A stretch of DNA of 64,000 nt from Cloeon dipterum (taxonomy: Eukaryota; Arthropoda; Insecta; Ephemeroptera; Baetidae): NCBI RefSeq assembly GCF_949628265.1, contig NC_088789.1:26095883-26159882 (forward strand), in the 5' to 3' direction. This document shows, one piece after another, positions 1-12,491 of this stretch (position 1 is the stretch's first letter; each line of letters opens with the position of its first letter). The notes beneath the pieces are model-generated. The model had not been told where the DNA came from and searched no databases. It saw nothing but the letters and a program-made list of their open reading frames with translations. The position numbers and the translations under genes are program-made.

Positions 1-1949
1 TCCGCTTGAAGTCAAAAGAAAAGTTGCTTGTATTGCTTAGACGAGTTCAAAGGTGTCGACATATTTGTTCTACAACTAATCTGAACAAATAGCGAAAATG
101 GTTAATTTTGGGATTTCTCAATATCATGAAAAACTTAACTGTTTTCAGAGAAATTTGCTCTGCGTACGTGTGTTTAGATAAATAAAATTACAGAAGAAGC
201 AAATAAATAGTTTTGCGTTAGCTAAACACCATTTTGATCGTGTTAGGTCAAACTGGATTTTATCTACGACAGTTCTGCTTAAAGCTGAAGTAATGCGATT
301 CGTCACTGTTTCAAAAGTGGTGACAAGGTCTGTGCATGTCGGCCAGCTAGCAAAAGCACTTTTTTAATGGCTATTCATTCAGAGCACACTCTTGCGATAC
401 TTTTGCGTCACGTATATGCTCAGATCAATCGCACCGCTTTTGAATCGCTATCAAACGCATTGACAGGCTGAAATTAAAATGTGAATGGAATTAAAGAAAA
501 AGGCTGTTAAATTGGCTCTTTTCGGACTGAGACTTGTTGATCAGTACTAATTTTTGTTAATGGATATTTTTTTTTAAATTTTCCGTTTGAAAACCAAATC
601 AAAGATAGAGGTTTGAGATTCATGCCATAAGTGTTACCCAAGTTTCAAACAAAGTTAAAAACAAGAAAGAAAGAATCAAACATATATATAATTTTACTAA
701 ATTAAAATATTCGAAATGGACAGTTTTTGAAAGGAAAAATTGCATACCACGTTCTCGTACTGTACAACCTGAGTAAATCCACGCAGAGCTGAGTCATTTC
801 GTAAATAATCTTTTTTGCCAGGACCAGCTTAAGGAATACTAACTGTTGAGTAAAATGTTAAATAAATTGCGGCATTTCACAATTATTATATCATGTTAAA
901 GGTGGTTGCAACGCGTCATTAATGTAATTACAGTCAATTTGCACTTTGTAAGAAAAAAATAAAGAGATAAAACGTGTTCTTTATGTTTGAAACGTTCAGT
1001 TTGCCTCATCTCGCACGATTAGTCATTCATATCATGCTGAGGCATCTCACGCAAATAACGCGCAGCTCCGCGATTTATTTCGAGATATCTTTGACATCCG
1101 CGTGTGTGTATTACGCACGAGAAGGAGTTCCTCTCTCGTTTTATTCTCCCTTTGCTATTATTTATAGCTTTTTTAACCTGCAGTGTGCGCGCGTACATGG
1201 TTTTTCAACACCATCCGTGATCAGAATGACACATTTCTATATGAGCATTACCATTTTATGGCTTAAACCGTTCCAATTGCGCGAGGGAGAATAATTTTTT
1301 CATTAAGATTCAATCAGCGGGCTATTCCAGAGTGTGGTATTGATTTAAACACACTTTTAGAGTTTAATCGTTTAAATTAATTAATTAGATCGTTAAAAAT
1401 AAACGCGTATCCTTATTCTGGTAGATAATCTGGAATTTGGGACCGGAAATTTGAAATTCTTCCATACACCTCGAGAACAATTGATCAATTAATCACTTCA
1501 TCTCGAATGCATAATGAGCAGCAGCTCAGACTGGTGTCGCGGATTACAAAATTTTTCCAACGGCCGCGCGTGAGAAATGCGCACGAGAATCCTGTTCCTT
1601 TTGCGATTTATTTCCTCTTCAGAAATATTTATTTCTTTTTTAACCCGCTGCTGCCGAGTTCGCGCGCACATTGTATTTTTACGTGCGTGATCAGAATGAT
1701 GTTTTCTCAGCAGATTAAGAGGAAAATTGCCACACAGTTTTATTGTGTTTTTTAGTGTGTCTTGCCTCGCGGCTCGCTCTTTTCTTCTTTCGCGCGCACA
1801 TCACATTGCCTCTTGCATCTCAAACAATGCATTTGGAGCCTACTTAAATTTGGGGCGCGAACAATTAAAGGAAATGGCGTGATACGTGATCTTCAATAGT
1901 GTCTGCGCTATTTTTACCACACGGTTTAAGAAGGTTATTTTTAAACCGA
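1..1949. other. intergenic, no gene seen
   Basis: AT-rich sequence with short chance reading frames only. Two stretches, about 1040-1235 and 1560-1700, share similar wording (a GCGATTTATTTC motif, a GCGCACGAGAA motif, a TTTTTTAACC run, then a GTGATCAGAATGA motif), so they may be an old duplicated non-coding segment. No promoter, splice pair or RNA gene could be supported. Confidence 0.5.
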
Positions 1950-2275
1950 GCATTGCAATTGAAACATATTTTATGAAGTAAATTTTACATTGTTTGAAAT
2001 TTGTCAACATTTTATCCCTGCAAAGTGCAATAGTGAAATCGGAACCGAGGAATATAGTAAAATTTCAGATTTTGCCAAATTTCTTGAAAAATTAAATTAT
2101 TTTTCGCTTGATTTCGATCCCTCTCTCGTCGCAATTATCCAATGACTAGCAAAGTTTGAGGAAATGTTTCATAAATTTTAAAATAAATCGAGATTCTGCA
2201 ATAATGACAAGGAGATAGGTGATGCTCCCGTTTGATTAGCACGCAAACTTTTGAGTCGATTCCATCAATAATTTA
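1950..2275 (+). repeat. dispersed repeat, copy 1
   Basis: This segment resembles segments at about 36960-37230 on the same strand and, in reverse complement, 23860-24110 and 12060-12260. Shared landmarks are GCAATAATG or GCAATAGTG, AAATCAGGACC or AAATCGGAACC, CTTGATTTCGATC, AAAATAAATCG and a closing ATCAATAATTTA. No long reading frame or clear terminal repeat is visible, so it is probably an old non-autonomous element of unknown class. Confidence 0.5.
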
Positions 2276-2280
2276 GACAG

Positions 2281-2316
2281 AATATTTATTAAACGCCAAC
2301 GGCGTACAACTATTTC
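2281..2316. repeat. hairpin plus AATAAA tail motif, copy 1
   Basis: An approximately 35-bp motif with a short inverted repeat (ACGCC/GGCGT) next to AATATTTATT. It recurs at 2859-2894. Read on the minus strand it is a stem followed by an AATAAA poly(A) signal, so both copies may be 3' ends of related transcripts or elements. Confidence 0.4.
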
Positions 2317-2369
2317 CAGCATTTATATAAGGCTGCTTTTGTTAAATTCAAAGGTTTTAGAGGACAGTC

Positions 2370-2492
2370 ATGGATTCTAAGCAGCGCGAGGAGCGCTATG
2401 AACTGCAGCTAATCGAGCTTCGAAATGAGCTTCGTTATGTGCGTGACAGACATGACGAACAAGAACGTTTTCCTTTTCATCAACATCAATAA
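2370..2492 (+). CDS. small charged reading frame, possibly an exon
   Basis: A 40-codon frame from ATG to TAA, coding a very charged, probably helical peptide (begins MDSKQREERYELQ, ends FHQHQ). A TATA-like TTTATATAAG lies about 45 bp upstream of the ATG, which is suitable for a TATA promoter. The peptide has no signal sequence and matches nothing I recognise. It could be a genuine short gene, a first exon, or chance; no partner exon could be assigned with confidence. Confidence 0.25.
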   Translation: MDSKQREERYELQLIELRNELRYVRDRHDEQERFPFHQHQ

Positions 2493-2858
2493 TTTAAACA
2501 GTGCAATCTGGGAAATTTTTCGGTATTTTCCTATTTTTTTAAATAGCATTTCAAGCAATGAGGTAAAATGGATTTTTCACAATTTTTTGTAAATAATATT
2601 TAATCTAAAAGGGCACGCTGGCTATGCCGAACATGGTCAAGGTATAACAAACTTGCAATATTTGTATATTCAAGATCTTCTGTTCTATCAGTAAAGTTTA
2701 GTTTAATTTAATTTAATTTCATGGTCGTGTTTTGCAAAAAAACACAATTTTTCTTTTCATAGCATTTGAAATCAATGAATAAATTTGTAAAATAATTTGC
2801 AAACTAATTTTAGATGATTCCAACCTGCCTAATTTTATTTTTAATATTATGAATGAAA

Positions 2859-2894
2859 TATTTATTAGACACCACGGGTGTACAACAACAGACA
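2859..2894. repeat. hairpin plus AATAAA tail motif, copy 2
   Basis: Second copy of the motif at 2281-2316, here with the inverted repeat ACACC/GGGTGT. On the minus strand it falls just after the stop codon of the frame at 2905-3210 and would serve as its poly(A) signal. Confidence 0.4.
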
Positions 2895-2904
2895 TATACA
2901 ATAA

Positions 2905-3210
2905 TTAAATCACAGGTTCATTGCTGGTTTTTGCTTTGGCGGCTTGGCACAGTGTCAAAGTGTTCTTGTCACATTCGAGGAAATGGTAGAAACTGATTGG
3001 CTTATCACAGAATTTGCACTCACAGTCCTCACTCGCGCAGGAGTTGTAGGTCAATTTTTTACAAATCAAATAGTAAAAACCGTGACAAGCGTGTCTCGTG
3101 AACATGTGTCTGTTATTAAAAAGGGCTCCCTTCCAATTTTGGTTGACCATGGCGGGGGTGACGAAAAACCCCGGGTCGATTTCGGAGGCCTTAAAGTCCT
3201 GGATAGCCAT
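2905..3210 (-). CDS. Cys-rich 101-residue protein, possible LINE 3' remnant
   Basis: A minus-strand frame with ATG at 3210 and an in-frame TAA 11 codons upstream, so the frame cannot extend without splicing. The middle holds a CH...C...C pattern followed by a C-x2-C-x7-H-x3-C finger (residues roughly 55-85). That finger recalls the zinc-binding tail found after the reverse transcriptase in R1/Jockey/CR1-type LINEs. A hairpin and AATAAA follow the stop. I do not recognise a named host gene. It may be a short host protein or the 3' end of an old LINE; no reverse transcriptase domain is present. Confidence 0.35.
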   Translation of the reverse strand: MAIQDFKASEIDPGFFVTPAMVNQNWKGALFNNRHMFTRHACHGFYYLICKKLTYNSCASEDCECKFCDKPISFYHFLECDKNTLTLCQAAKAKTSNEPVI

Positions 3211-3310
3211 GAACTTTTTAAATGAGTCAGTCTCCGGCAGTTACAATCTTGTTATCAACTCTCTTACAAAAAATTCAGTGTCTGCTAATTTATATTTTTA
3301 ATATTATTGT

Positions 3311-3700
3311 TGGGCTATTATGTTTCCTTTTAAGTCTTAATTTTTTCAATTTAAAATTCAATTTTTCATTCCTGTATAACTATTAATAGAGATATCTGCA
3401 ATTAATGTTCTCTTAAAATGATATTTTACTTCTGCTTGTTTGATTGAAAAGCTCGAGTTGGATTTTTCCGCCTTGCAGCTTGATAATCTGAAATTATCTT
3501 GGGCTTTTCTAAGTAGAGACAAAATCGCCGCATTTGAAACAATTTTTCCTGTTCAAGGTTCCCACCGCTGATATAGCTGGTCACTGGTCTCAAATAATAC
3601 GCGACGTGGCCAAAATAGATAAGGTCTTATATTTAGTATGAAAAACAACCCGAAAGTGTGTGTGATCGATGTGCGATTTGCGGATGGTGTTAGCGCCCCC
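3311..3700. other. intergenic, nothing seen
   Basis: AT-rich sequence grading into a more GC-rich stretch. No splice-supported exon or repeat was recognised. Confidence 0.4.
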
Positions 3701-3917
3701 ACAATGTCAGCATACGTGGTCCGGGCGCGATTTCTGCGTAAACCGTGCGTGAGACGAGTCAGGGAGCCGGATCTGTACGCGAGTGCCAAGTGGGAAACAT
3801 AACTGCAGAGTGTTCAGCGAACCCTGCAAATACTGAGAACTGATCCATAAGTGCGACACGATCAGATCGCAATCGCTGCTTTTTCGCTGCTTTATTTCGC
3901 GCAGTGATTGCTTTTGC

Positions 3918-3980
3918 ATGTCGGGTCCTTGGTGGCAGGCACCTAGCTCCGGCTCTGACGAATCGCTTTCGTCGGCGCAG
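3918..3980 (+). CDS. possible first coding exon
   Basis: In a locally GC-rich stretch, an ATG starts a short Ser-rich frame (begins MSGPWWQAPSSGSDESLSSAQ) that reaches a CAG/GTGATG splice donor at about 3980. A CAGTGATT initiator-like sequence lies just upstream. The frame also runs on to 4235 if unspliced. No downstream exon could be tied to it, so this is only a candidate 5' exon of an unrecognised gene. Confidence 0.2.
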
Positions 3981-4239
3981 GTGATGCTTTATGCTAATGC
4001 GACGCTCCGGCGGTGGCGGTGGCGGCGCTCATCAACACGCAGCAACAGTGTCATCTTATCTGATGCATTATTCGCGGCCGGCCGTGCGCGCGATGCAGTA
4101 AAATTTATTGCACTTTTGCGTGTCAATCAAATGGCAGCCAAAGATAATTTGCTTCCGATACAAACTAATATAAAATCCAATCTGACTCATTGCCGAGAAT
4201 GGACACGCGTGATTTATTATAGCTTGCGCGTGTAATTGA

Positions 4240-7200
4240 TGCGTAATGCTGCATGTGCGCAATGAAATACGTGATCCACAAGCCTATTCGACGCCCAGAC
4301 AATGAGCGGGTCGAGCAATTAGCACTTCTGATTGATAGATTTCATAGCACGGCCGATTCATACCAATGAGAAGTCGTTTAATTAATTTGCATACTAATCT
4401 GAATACAAAACAATTGCTACGTTGATCAAATCTTGGTCACATTCAAACAATGTCTTCGATTTAGTATTTTTTTCACAAATTGTTTTAATTTATTCTAGTG
4501 TTTGTCGTGCTGAAAAATAAGTAAAAATTTTGTGTTATTCTAAAGTATCAAGAGAAACCGTTTAAATCTTTTTAAATTACTTCAAAATTTAAAATCTTGA
4601 TATATGACCCTTTTAAACACTCAAAGTTATTGAATAATTGATTAATGAAGCTAAAAAACATTTAGAACATCTGAAAATTACCTATGAATCATATCAAAAT
4701 CATAAGAATTCAAGGAGAAAATTTCCTTGAGGATTAAATTGGACTTTGGCATCAATTAACACATCATTGTAATTTAAGATGATGTAAAAATCTGAACCGT
4801 TTTATTTTGTTGTAAAGTATATTCGGGTGGGCTAGTTTTTTAGGCCAATAAAATACTCAATGACTCACGACAAGATTAAAAATAAAAATAAATATTGAAA
4901 ATTGAAACAAAAATAATTGCTGTGGTTTTTGGCGGTAAAAATATAACTGATTGTTTTTATGAAATAACTTTGTTTGTGATTTATGGTAGATCATGTGATT
5001 TAAAACAATAAACAAATATTTTTTCTGTCTAAAAATTGCGTAAGCAAAAATGGACTAATTAAAATGAATGAAATTATTTGCCCTCGGTAACTCTGGTGCA
5101 TTACAGAAAAGTTAAATCATGCAGTCATCCATGATATTTATAGTTTTTCATATTTAATATTCAAACTAATTAATTTTGAAAAATAAATAATAATTTTTAT
5201 TAAGGTCATATCATCTTAATTATTTTACTGACACTCCAATACAAATTAAATCGACTAAAATACGTCTGCAAATAAAATGATCAAAATAATAACACAATAA
5301 CACCTTGATTTATTTTAAACTTTTGTTCACTCGTCAAGTTTTAAATCATTTTTTTCCTCATGTACTTCTGCGCCTCATTTGGAGGGTGACGGACGATCTG
5401 CACAAATTATTTATTCCATATGCTTCGTTTTGCTTATCTGCGAGATGATCTGGAGATGAGCAAATGTGCTGGGCTCACGTGACGCACGCAAATTCGCCCT
5501 CAGCCTTCGGACCAGGAGCACGTGCAAAATGCAAATGGGCGAAAAGAGAATTTTCGCGCGTCGCAGTGATTTGAACGCGCGGAATAATCATGCGCGCAGG
5601 GGGCGAGGGAGAGCACCAGGATCCAGCACATCTCGGAGGCAGCTCACGACGCGCTTGTGCAATTAGTAATCGTCTGCTGCCGATTTTGTATTTGTAATGT
5701 AGTCGTAAATGCAGGGCGGGGCCGATTCGGATCGATTTGGACGCGCTTCCCACGACACCGGGATGCGCGCTGAATAATTGGCTGTTAATGGATGCAGCCG
5801 CGGCTGCATCCCAATCGCACTACTGGCGCTGCATCTGCAGATGGATCGCTGCGATCGGCAGGCCTCACGATTGATTTGGTTTCGCGCAGCTGAATGCCAA
5901 TCAAAGCAGCGAAGCCGGCCCTCAGCCTGCCACAGACTGGCTTCTCGGAAACGCAGCGACCCGAGTGCCAAAACCTTTGCCATCGGGTCACCTCGCAAGA
6001 AGAGACACTCCTTGCCAGATTCGATCAGGCTTCTGACTGAGTGCTGAGCAAACCCAATCGCCCCCGCACTGCACACTGCATATCGGTTTTATTTTTGCAT
6101 TTTACCTCGCTTTCGGCACGGCGCAAGGGCAATCGGGTCAAGCGTTTGCATCTGTGTCACGTGATCAAATAAAATCGAAAATACGATAGAGCAAGTAGTT
6201 TTTTGTAGTTTTGATTTAAAACCAAATTAACAGATACTTGTTTATAATTTCAGAGCTGATTTTAAAAGTTTGAGGGGAGGAAACTAATTTTTAACTCTAA
6301 AAAAATAAAAGGAATTGCCACGGAGGAGATTGAAAATAATCAAATCTGACTAAGAACTTAAAAAAACATTTAAGTCGGGTTGAAGCAGCCAAACTCCATC
6401 TTAATATGTATATTTAAAACCAGACCGAATCGTCAAATAAATCTGAAGCATTTTTGTTTGTTTTAAATGATTTATTCTACTTCAAAATCATAGTTGAAAA
6501 ATAGCAATTTAAAACGAGGCCTAATTTTGTATATTTCTTTTTGACAGCCTATAAATATTTAAACTGGCATGAATCCAGTTTATTCTAGTTAGCTATAAAA
6601 TAAAAATAGTATGATGACTGAAAATCAGTTTGAAATAAATTAGAACTGAAGTGGCGGGGACCGCAACACGATAAATATTAAAGCTTGCTAAATAAGAAGA
6701 TGATATTGAGATGTTTTGAATTTTTTCATCCAAATTGTTAGCAATTGCACAAATCAATAGAAATATAAATATTTTAAAATTTTAAGCAACACAATCAGGA
6801 TTAGGATGCAGCAAAATATGCAAGGCTCATGCAACTTTTGAATATCAACGGCAGTTATTCCAGTTCCTGCAAAGTAAATACAGATTTTAAATTTTGAATA
6901 ATATCCAATCACCATTTAGTGGCAAGAAGTGTCGAATGCAATGAATGTTTCAAGTCTCAACAAAAAATTATATTAAAAAGTTAATGTCTCTCCATCCGAA
7001 TTGCAACAAAAAATGCAAAAAAGTAAGTTTTGAAATCAGCCTAGGTCAATACAGAAAAATCTAGATGCAATGGGAATTAAAGTTTCCATTTCAGTCAATT
7101 ACCTCGGCGTACCTTCCAAGTTTCTAGTACTTGTTACAGCAATCGCATTTATAAAAGGCTTAAATTCTCCATTTTCACTACCTCTAAAATAAAATAATGA

Positions 7201-7900
7201 CTCGATCTTCGATTAAAACAGCAACAAAACTATCGATTTTGTAGCCGTTTAGTCCCATCAAACTATCAACGATCTAAATAATTTATAAAACGCCAAATCA
7301 CGTTTCTTTAAGGAAAATCTTGGCGTAGATAAAATAATGAAATCAAGATTTGTATACGAAAATATCCAAAATTCTACACTCTACCTGCTATGATTAACTC
7401 CGATCGGGCCAAAATTAATTCTAAGAAAATTGAAGAAGATTGAGGATGTGATTTCAGATTTCAGTTTCAACAAAACAAATTTTTTTCTAGTTTGAAATTC
7501 AATTCAATAGAAACCAAACTAGAAGGTAGGATTCGTGTCTGAAAGCAATGGTGCCTGTAAGTCTGAGCCAAATTCGCTTTGCACACGTGTGTCGAGTGAC
7601 TGCCTTCGAGCGTGCCGTGGAAACATGGAGAACAAAAGCGCCGAACTTGAGCTGACCTCTGTGTGGATCAATGGCGGGCCGATGCAAAGTTTGAATGAGC
7701 GAACGAGAAAAGAAATAGGGTGCCGTTTGGTCACGCCGGCGATTTGCGCCTAATGGCCGCTCGTAACTCAGACTGAAATGCACTTTAATAATGCATTACT
7801 GTCGCCATGGCGAGCTCGGGGAGGTGCACGCGGTCGGTCAATTCAGTGTCGCCGGGATGCGGCTCGCATGCCAAATGAGGCGGCCGAGGTGGGGCCGCCG
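4240..7900. other. long intergenic region
   Basis: Mostly AT-rich. Two more GC-rich patches (about 5380-6150 and 7500-7920) contain overlapping chance frames on both strands and no convincing splice pattern. The second patch runs into the promoter of the gene starting at 8027. No RNA gene or mobile element was recognised. Confidence 0.4.
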
Positions 7901-7923
7901 AGGCCGGCCTCTGCTCCACCGAG

Positions 7924-7930
7924 TATAAAA
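7924..7930 (+). promoter_or_regulatory. TATA box of the secreted protein gene at 8027
   Basis: TATAAAA, about 100 bp before the start codon. A CAA/CAC trinucleotide run (about 7976-8010) fills much of the likely 5' untranslated region. Confidence 0.7.
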
Positions 7931-8026
7931 GCACTGGCCGCACTCCCTGAGGCATCATTCGCTTCAACCTCCTCCTACAACAACAACAACCACCACCACC
8001 ACCACAACCCCAAAGCAACCAGCATC

Positions 8027-9597
8027 ATGGTGTCCAAGACGATTCTGTTTGCCTTCGCTGCCTGCGCCTTCCTCGCCGCCCTGGCCCATGCGGCCCCTGC
8101 TGAAGATGGTGAGATCCACTGCCCGTCCCAATCCGAATCAAATTCAATTTTGACCCGAAATTTGTCTATTCTGGGCGCCTTGCAAACGCCCGACGCAGCC
8201 TGCGACTCACGCATGCCTATCCGGTTGCCTATACTAAAAGTTTCAAGTCCCTAAATTGTTCTAGTCCGGTTCCAAACAAGAAATTTTATTTTTAATTTTA
8301 TCTGTTCATAAATACTCAAAAATTTGTTATTTATGTTTAACGATTTTATTTTATTAAGTTTAATCGTTTTTATCTGAGCAGTAAATCAAAATCTCCAGTG
8401 GCTTAATTGAATCATTTGCTTTTGTGGCCGTCGTAAACTTTTACGCGAGCCATTAAATAAAATCATAACTTTTGCCGCGGCAAAAGAGTGCGACGGCGTC
8501 TGCGGCCGGTCTCGTCCGCGACCCTGACCACTCTCAACGCCGCATCAGCTGCACTCTGTTGCTTTCCCGGTTGCGGCATAAATAAATCAATAGAAATTAT
8601 CAGCATGCAGTCAATCAAACGTGTGCAGTCCGCCGTCAAATCTGTAGGGACGGCGCGTCGGCCGCGAAATTATGCAATCCGTCCGCTCGTTGGCCGCGTT
8701 CCAGCCTCTGCACGTGCTCTCCGCAGTCACGCCTACGCAAGGCTGGCCTCGGAATCTCAATGCGCGGCCAACCGGATTTCGGGCCGAGCCAAGCGCGCCA
8801 CCCCCTCACCCTCTGATCGTGTTTTGCAGACTCCACCGTGTACCTGAGGGTGCCCCGCGCGGCCAACAGGCGCCAGCAAGTGGTGATGCGCGGCATGGTC
8901 GGCTACAGACGCAGGAACGGCTACCCGCAGACCTTCGCCCACGGCTACGCCGGCGCCCGCACCCAGGACGCGCCCACCTACGCCGCCCCTGAGGACGAGG
9001 AGCCCCAGGACGAGCAGCCCGAGGCCGTCGAGGCCGAGGAGGAGCCCGTGAACGACGCCGAGGACGAGCCCCTCCCCGCCCCTGTCGCGCCCAAGTGAGC
9101 CAGTTCGCTACTACTGCGCATGCGCGGTTTTTCGTATCAAACGACTGCGCATGTGCATCACACACAAAGCGTCGATTTAAATTTTAAACAGCGACGCGTG
9201 CATGTTTTTCAAAGCCAGTAGTGTTGACCAGTAGTTGACCGGACGCGTTGCATGCTAATCTCAGGAATTGCAGGAAGCCCACCCGCGCCCAGAAGGCCAA
9301 GCGTCCCGCCAAGAGGCCCACCACCACCGCCGCCCCCGTTGAGGAGGAGGAAGATGAGGAGGTGTCCGAGGAGGAGCCCCTGCCCAAGCCCGGAAAGAAG
9401 AACAACGGAGGCGCCACCGCCATCGCCACCGCCGTCAGCCGCGGCGCCGGAGCCTCTGCCCTGAGCAACGCCGTCGCCTACGGAGGCTCCTTCTCCGGTG
9501 GCACCTTCAGACACCGGTGAGAAGATTTTTTTTCTGCCTGCCGCCTCAATGAAAACTAATTATCTCGTTTTGCAGTTACCCCAAGAGCGCCCAGTAA
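8027..9597 (+). CDS. secreted acidic/basic protein with Ala/Gly-rich tail, 203 aa
   Basis: Four exons joined by GT-AG introns that keep the frame: 8027-8108, 8830-9094, 9274-9516 and 9576-9597. Exon 1 codes a typical signal peptide (MVSKTILFAFAACAFLAALA, then HA/APAED). The body goes from an Arg-rich stretch (about 28-55) through an acidic Glu/Pro region, a Lys/Arg/Thr block (KKPTRAQKAKRPAKRP), a second acidic block, and an Ala/Gly/Ser-rich tail containing ATAIATAVSRG and GGSFSGG. The last exon codes only YPKSAQ and the stop. Coding exons are strikingly GC-rich at third positions. The GGSFSGG-like tail recalls the Gly-rich protein at 22497, so both may be extracellular matrix or cuticle proteins. 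No named family is certain. Confidence 0.8.
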
Positions 9598-9882
9598 GGC
9601 TGCTTCCTGCCCGCCCGCTGCCCCCACACGATGCCGACCCGGAAATGCACATTGGCCGCGAAATTGCAAGCCCCAACTCATTGATTTGCGCCCCGCAATC
9701 AATCAGCACTGCCAGTACATGCGACGCAAACGAAACATTCAAGCAATTTTTATTTATTAGACGAGCACATTGCCAATGAATATATAATTTTGTAGATTTT
9801 GTAGTTGAGCATATTTAAAACCCAAAAATATTTGTTCAAGTAGTTTGTACACCTATGTATGTAGAAGCAACACATATTTATG

Positions 9883-9888
9883 AATAAA
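9883..9888 (+). terminator. poly(A) signal
   Basis: AATAAA about 285 bp after the stop codon of the gene starting at 8027. Confidence 0.5.
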
Positions 9889-9909
9889 AAAATGAAAATG
9901 AAACCAACA

Positions 9910-12059
9910 TATCTTGCCTTTTATACACTTTCACACATTCCCCATCAATGTTTTTTCTCACTAAAATCAGTTGAAACCATCGTTTAAAACCAACTCAATC
10001 AATTTCCAATGCAATCGTTGGTGGAAAAACTGCTTGGAAAACAATCAATGATAACGTTATTGGAGTTTAATTTAAAAAAATATAAAAATGATCTAATTTT
10101 CTGTCAATTTTCCCATGCCTAAAATCAAGACCCTTGTCTAATTTTAATCAATCCAGTATTTTCCATGCATTGCAAAGGATACACAAGTGATTTGCTTCAC
10201 TATATGCTTCGACGCGGTTATTTTAAAAGGTTCCGCTCTAGCACGTATGCAGAATTAATTTACTTTGCTTTTTATCTCAAGTATCAATTTAATCTTATTC
10301 TTTTTCTCAACGAAGTGGCAAAAAGCTTAAAAATGACTTACGATTAAACGTGTCTTTTACATCTTTAATGTCTATCTAGCCGCGGTAGCAGCAAAGAAAC
10401 TGTTCATGAAAGACCGTCGTTGCAAAAATCTCCGCTTTGCGCAATTACAAAATCAATTAACCTTTTCATCAACACTTAACGTTCCAGCTTGCCTTATCCA
10501 ATTTCTTATGACGTCAATTGAATTAATATAGGAATAATAAAATAATTCAGACATGCTCCCCCTTCAATCAATGCGGTTGCTATTTAATCTGACGTCCACG
10601 TGTTAGTGTAACCCTCTGGGCAGCACTATATGCGAACGTGTTTGACTTTCTTAAATATTAACGTGTTTCCCAATGCTCGTTTAAAATAATGACTTGCTTA
10701 ATTGTTCCTGCATCTTTTTGATTGCCATTTGACAGCCAATAAAACGAAATTAGCGATAATGAATTGTAGAAAAGCTTATCTATTCTTTTTCTATCAATTC
10801 TTTAGAGAGAGCCCAAGCTGCTGTTGGCAATCAGTCAATCACCATAACAATTTAAACCAGTCAGCAATAAATTATTGTAATCCGATTTGTTCACCACGTA
10901 CTCATGGTGATGAAACGTTGCTCTTCACAAGTAATAAAAATACAATCGAAATTAAATTTTCTCGATATTTTGAGCTTTATCAAGGTAAATTTTAATTACT
11001 TTTTGACAGGTCTTGCGGTTTGAGGTTGAAATCAATCATGATTTTTAATCAAGAGCTAAAATATTTACTTCTTTGGGTAATAAAAATTTCAAAAGTTAAA
11101 CTTTTTGATCATGAGAGTAGAAAGAATGAGATTTAGCTCTTATAATTTCAGAAAAATCAAGTCTTTAATCGTTCTGCAAACACCTGTCACATCTATCTTC
11201 AGTCTTCATCATTTTCTGTACTATGCGGGCTATTAGCTCATAGTAGAACGTTTAGCAACCAGACATCTAGAGAGAATTAAAAAAAACGGCAGGTTGCTCA
11301 ATATGGTTTAGTAAAAAAAAAGAATTTGACCCGTCGGGGAGCCGCGTTAGTAGAGACCGAATCGAAAGATTTTTTAAACAGCTCACGCAGTGAAGCATAT
11401 AAAAAACGTGTTTTTATTAATATTCTGTAATATATTTTACTGGCTTTTAGAGACCAAAAAAGGTATATTTGCATAATTTATTCTTTATCCTGCCTGAAGA
11501 AATGTGGACCGCGGCATTTGTTATGCTGATTGCAAAAATTTGGCTCCCAGCTCACCCATTAATTTTTTTGACGCCGCTGCGTGAAAGAATAAATGGAATG
11601 ACTCTCGAATTAAAACATAAATCTTAGATAATATAAGACATCATCATAATAGCTTGACTTTTCCTTCTGCAAACTTGTTGGGTATTAATTTATTGCCCTA
11701 TAAATTACTACTTTCAAAATATTTTGGCAGATTGAATAAGTGTTAACTGATCTTGTTAATCTGTTTTTGATAGGACCAACGCCTTGATAATACCTTTTAA
11801 AAATTGTTAATTAATTTTACACAATGTTAAATTAAAAAAAAAACTTTAAGAAGAAAGGAACTTGATACAGTCTGTATCCATAGCCAGCGATGAGGGATTT
11901 TACGAATAAAATTAGGCATGTCAAGTGTCCATTTCCTCAATTAAAGAGGAATGATACTGCAAAAGCCTGGGAAATGCTTGTTGCCAATGCATAAACTCGT
12001 CTCTTAGGATTCAGTTAAAGCCTAAATTGACCTAAGAAGCACTGTAATTGTTTGAGAAA
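9910..12059. other. intergenic, nothing seen
   Basis: AT-rich non-coding sequence with only short chance frames. Confidence 0.5.
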
Positions 12060-12260
12060 ATTGGCTGGAAAGTTACCGTGCTTTTCAAATGGTAATGGCT
12101 GTCTCCTTACTTGAAACCCGATTTTATTTCAAAACCAAGAGTTTCCCCAATAAGTGGCAAACACCGTTGGACAGATCTCGACGAGAGGAATCGAAATATG
12201 CCAAGTAAATATGTTCAAGCACTGTAAATTTTGGAGAAAATTGGCAAAATTTGAATTTTT
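12060..12260 (-). repeat. dispersed repeat, diverged copy
   Basis: A diverged reverse-complement relative of the repeat at 1950-2275. It shares CTGTCTCCTTACT with the copy at 23860 and a GACGAGAGGAATCGAAAT stretch that matches the reverse complement of sequence near 2110. Confidence 0.35.
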
Positions 12261-12491
12261 ACTGTAGGAAGGTCTTTTTTTATTATTGCAAATTGTTGAA
12301 CAAATTGTTTATCGATCAATTGTTTATGGCATCCAACAATTCAAATAATTTTCAATTGTTGCCCAGTATCATTCCACTTTAAAATGATGGACATCAACAA
12401 TTAATAAATTGAAAAGCTGGATAATATAATGGAAATCGCTTTAGATTGTTAATATAATTTTACCAGGGGCCATTTCAAAAGGAAAGATATT

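Noticed and set aside
974-1755. Two frames with Phe/Leu-rich peptides
   Set aside because: Hydrophobicity comes from T-rich sequence; no splice signals or promoter support them.
5466-6076. Overlapping frames in a GC-rich patch
   Set aside because: Frames occur on both strands at once without splice sites or recognisable protein; GC content alone explains them.
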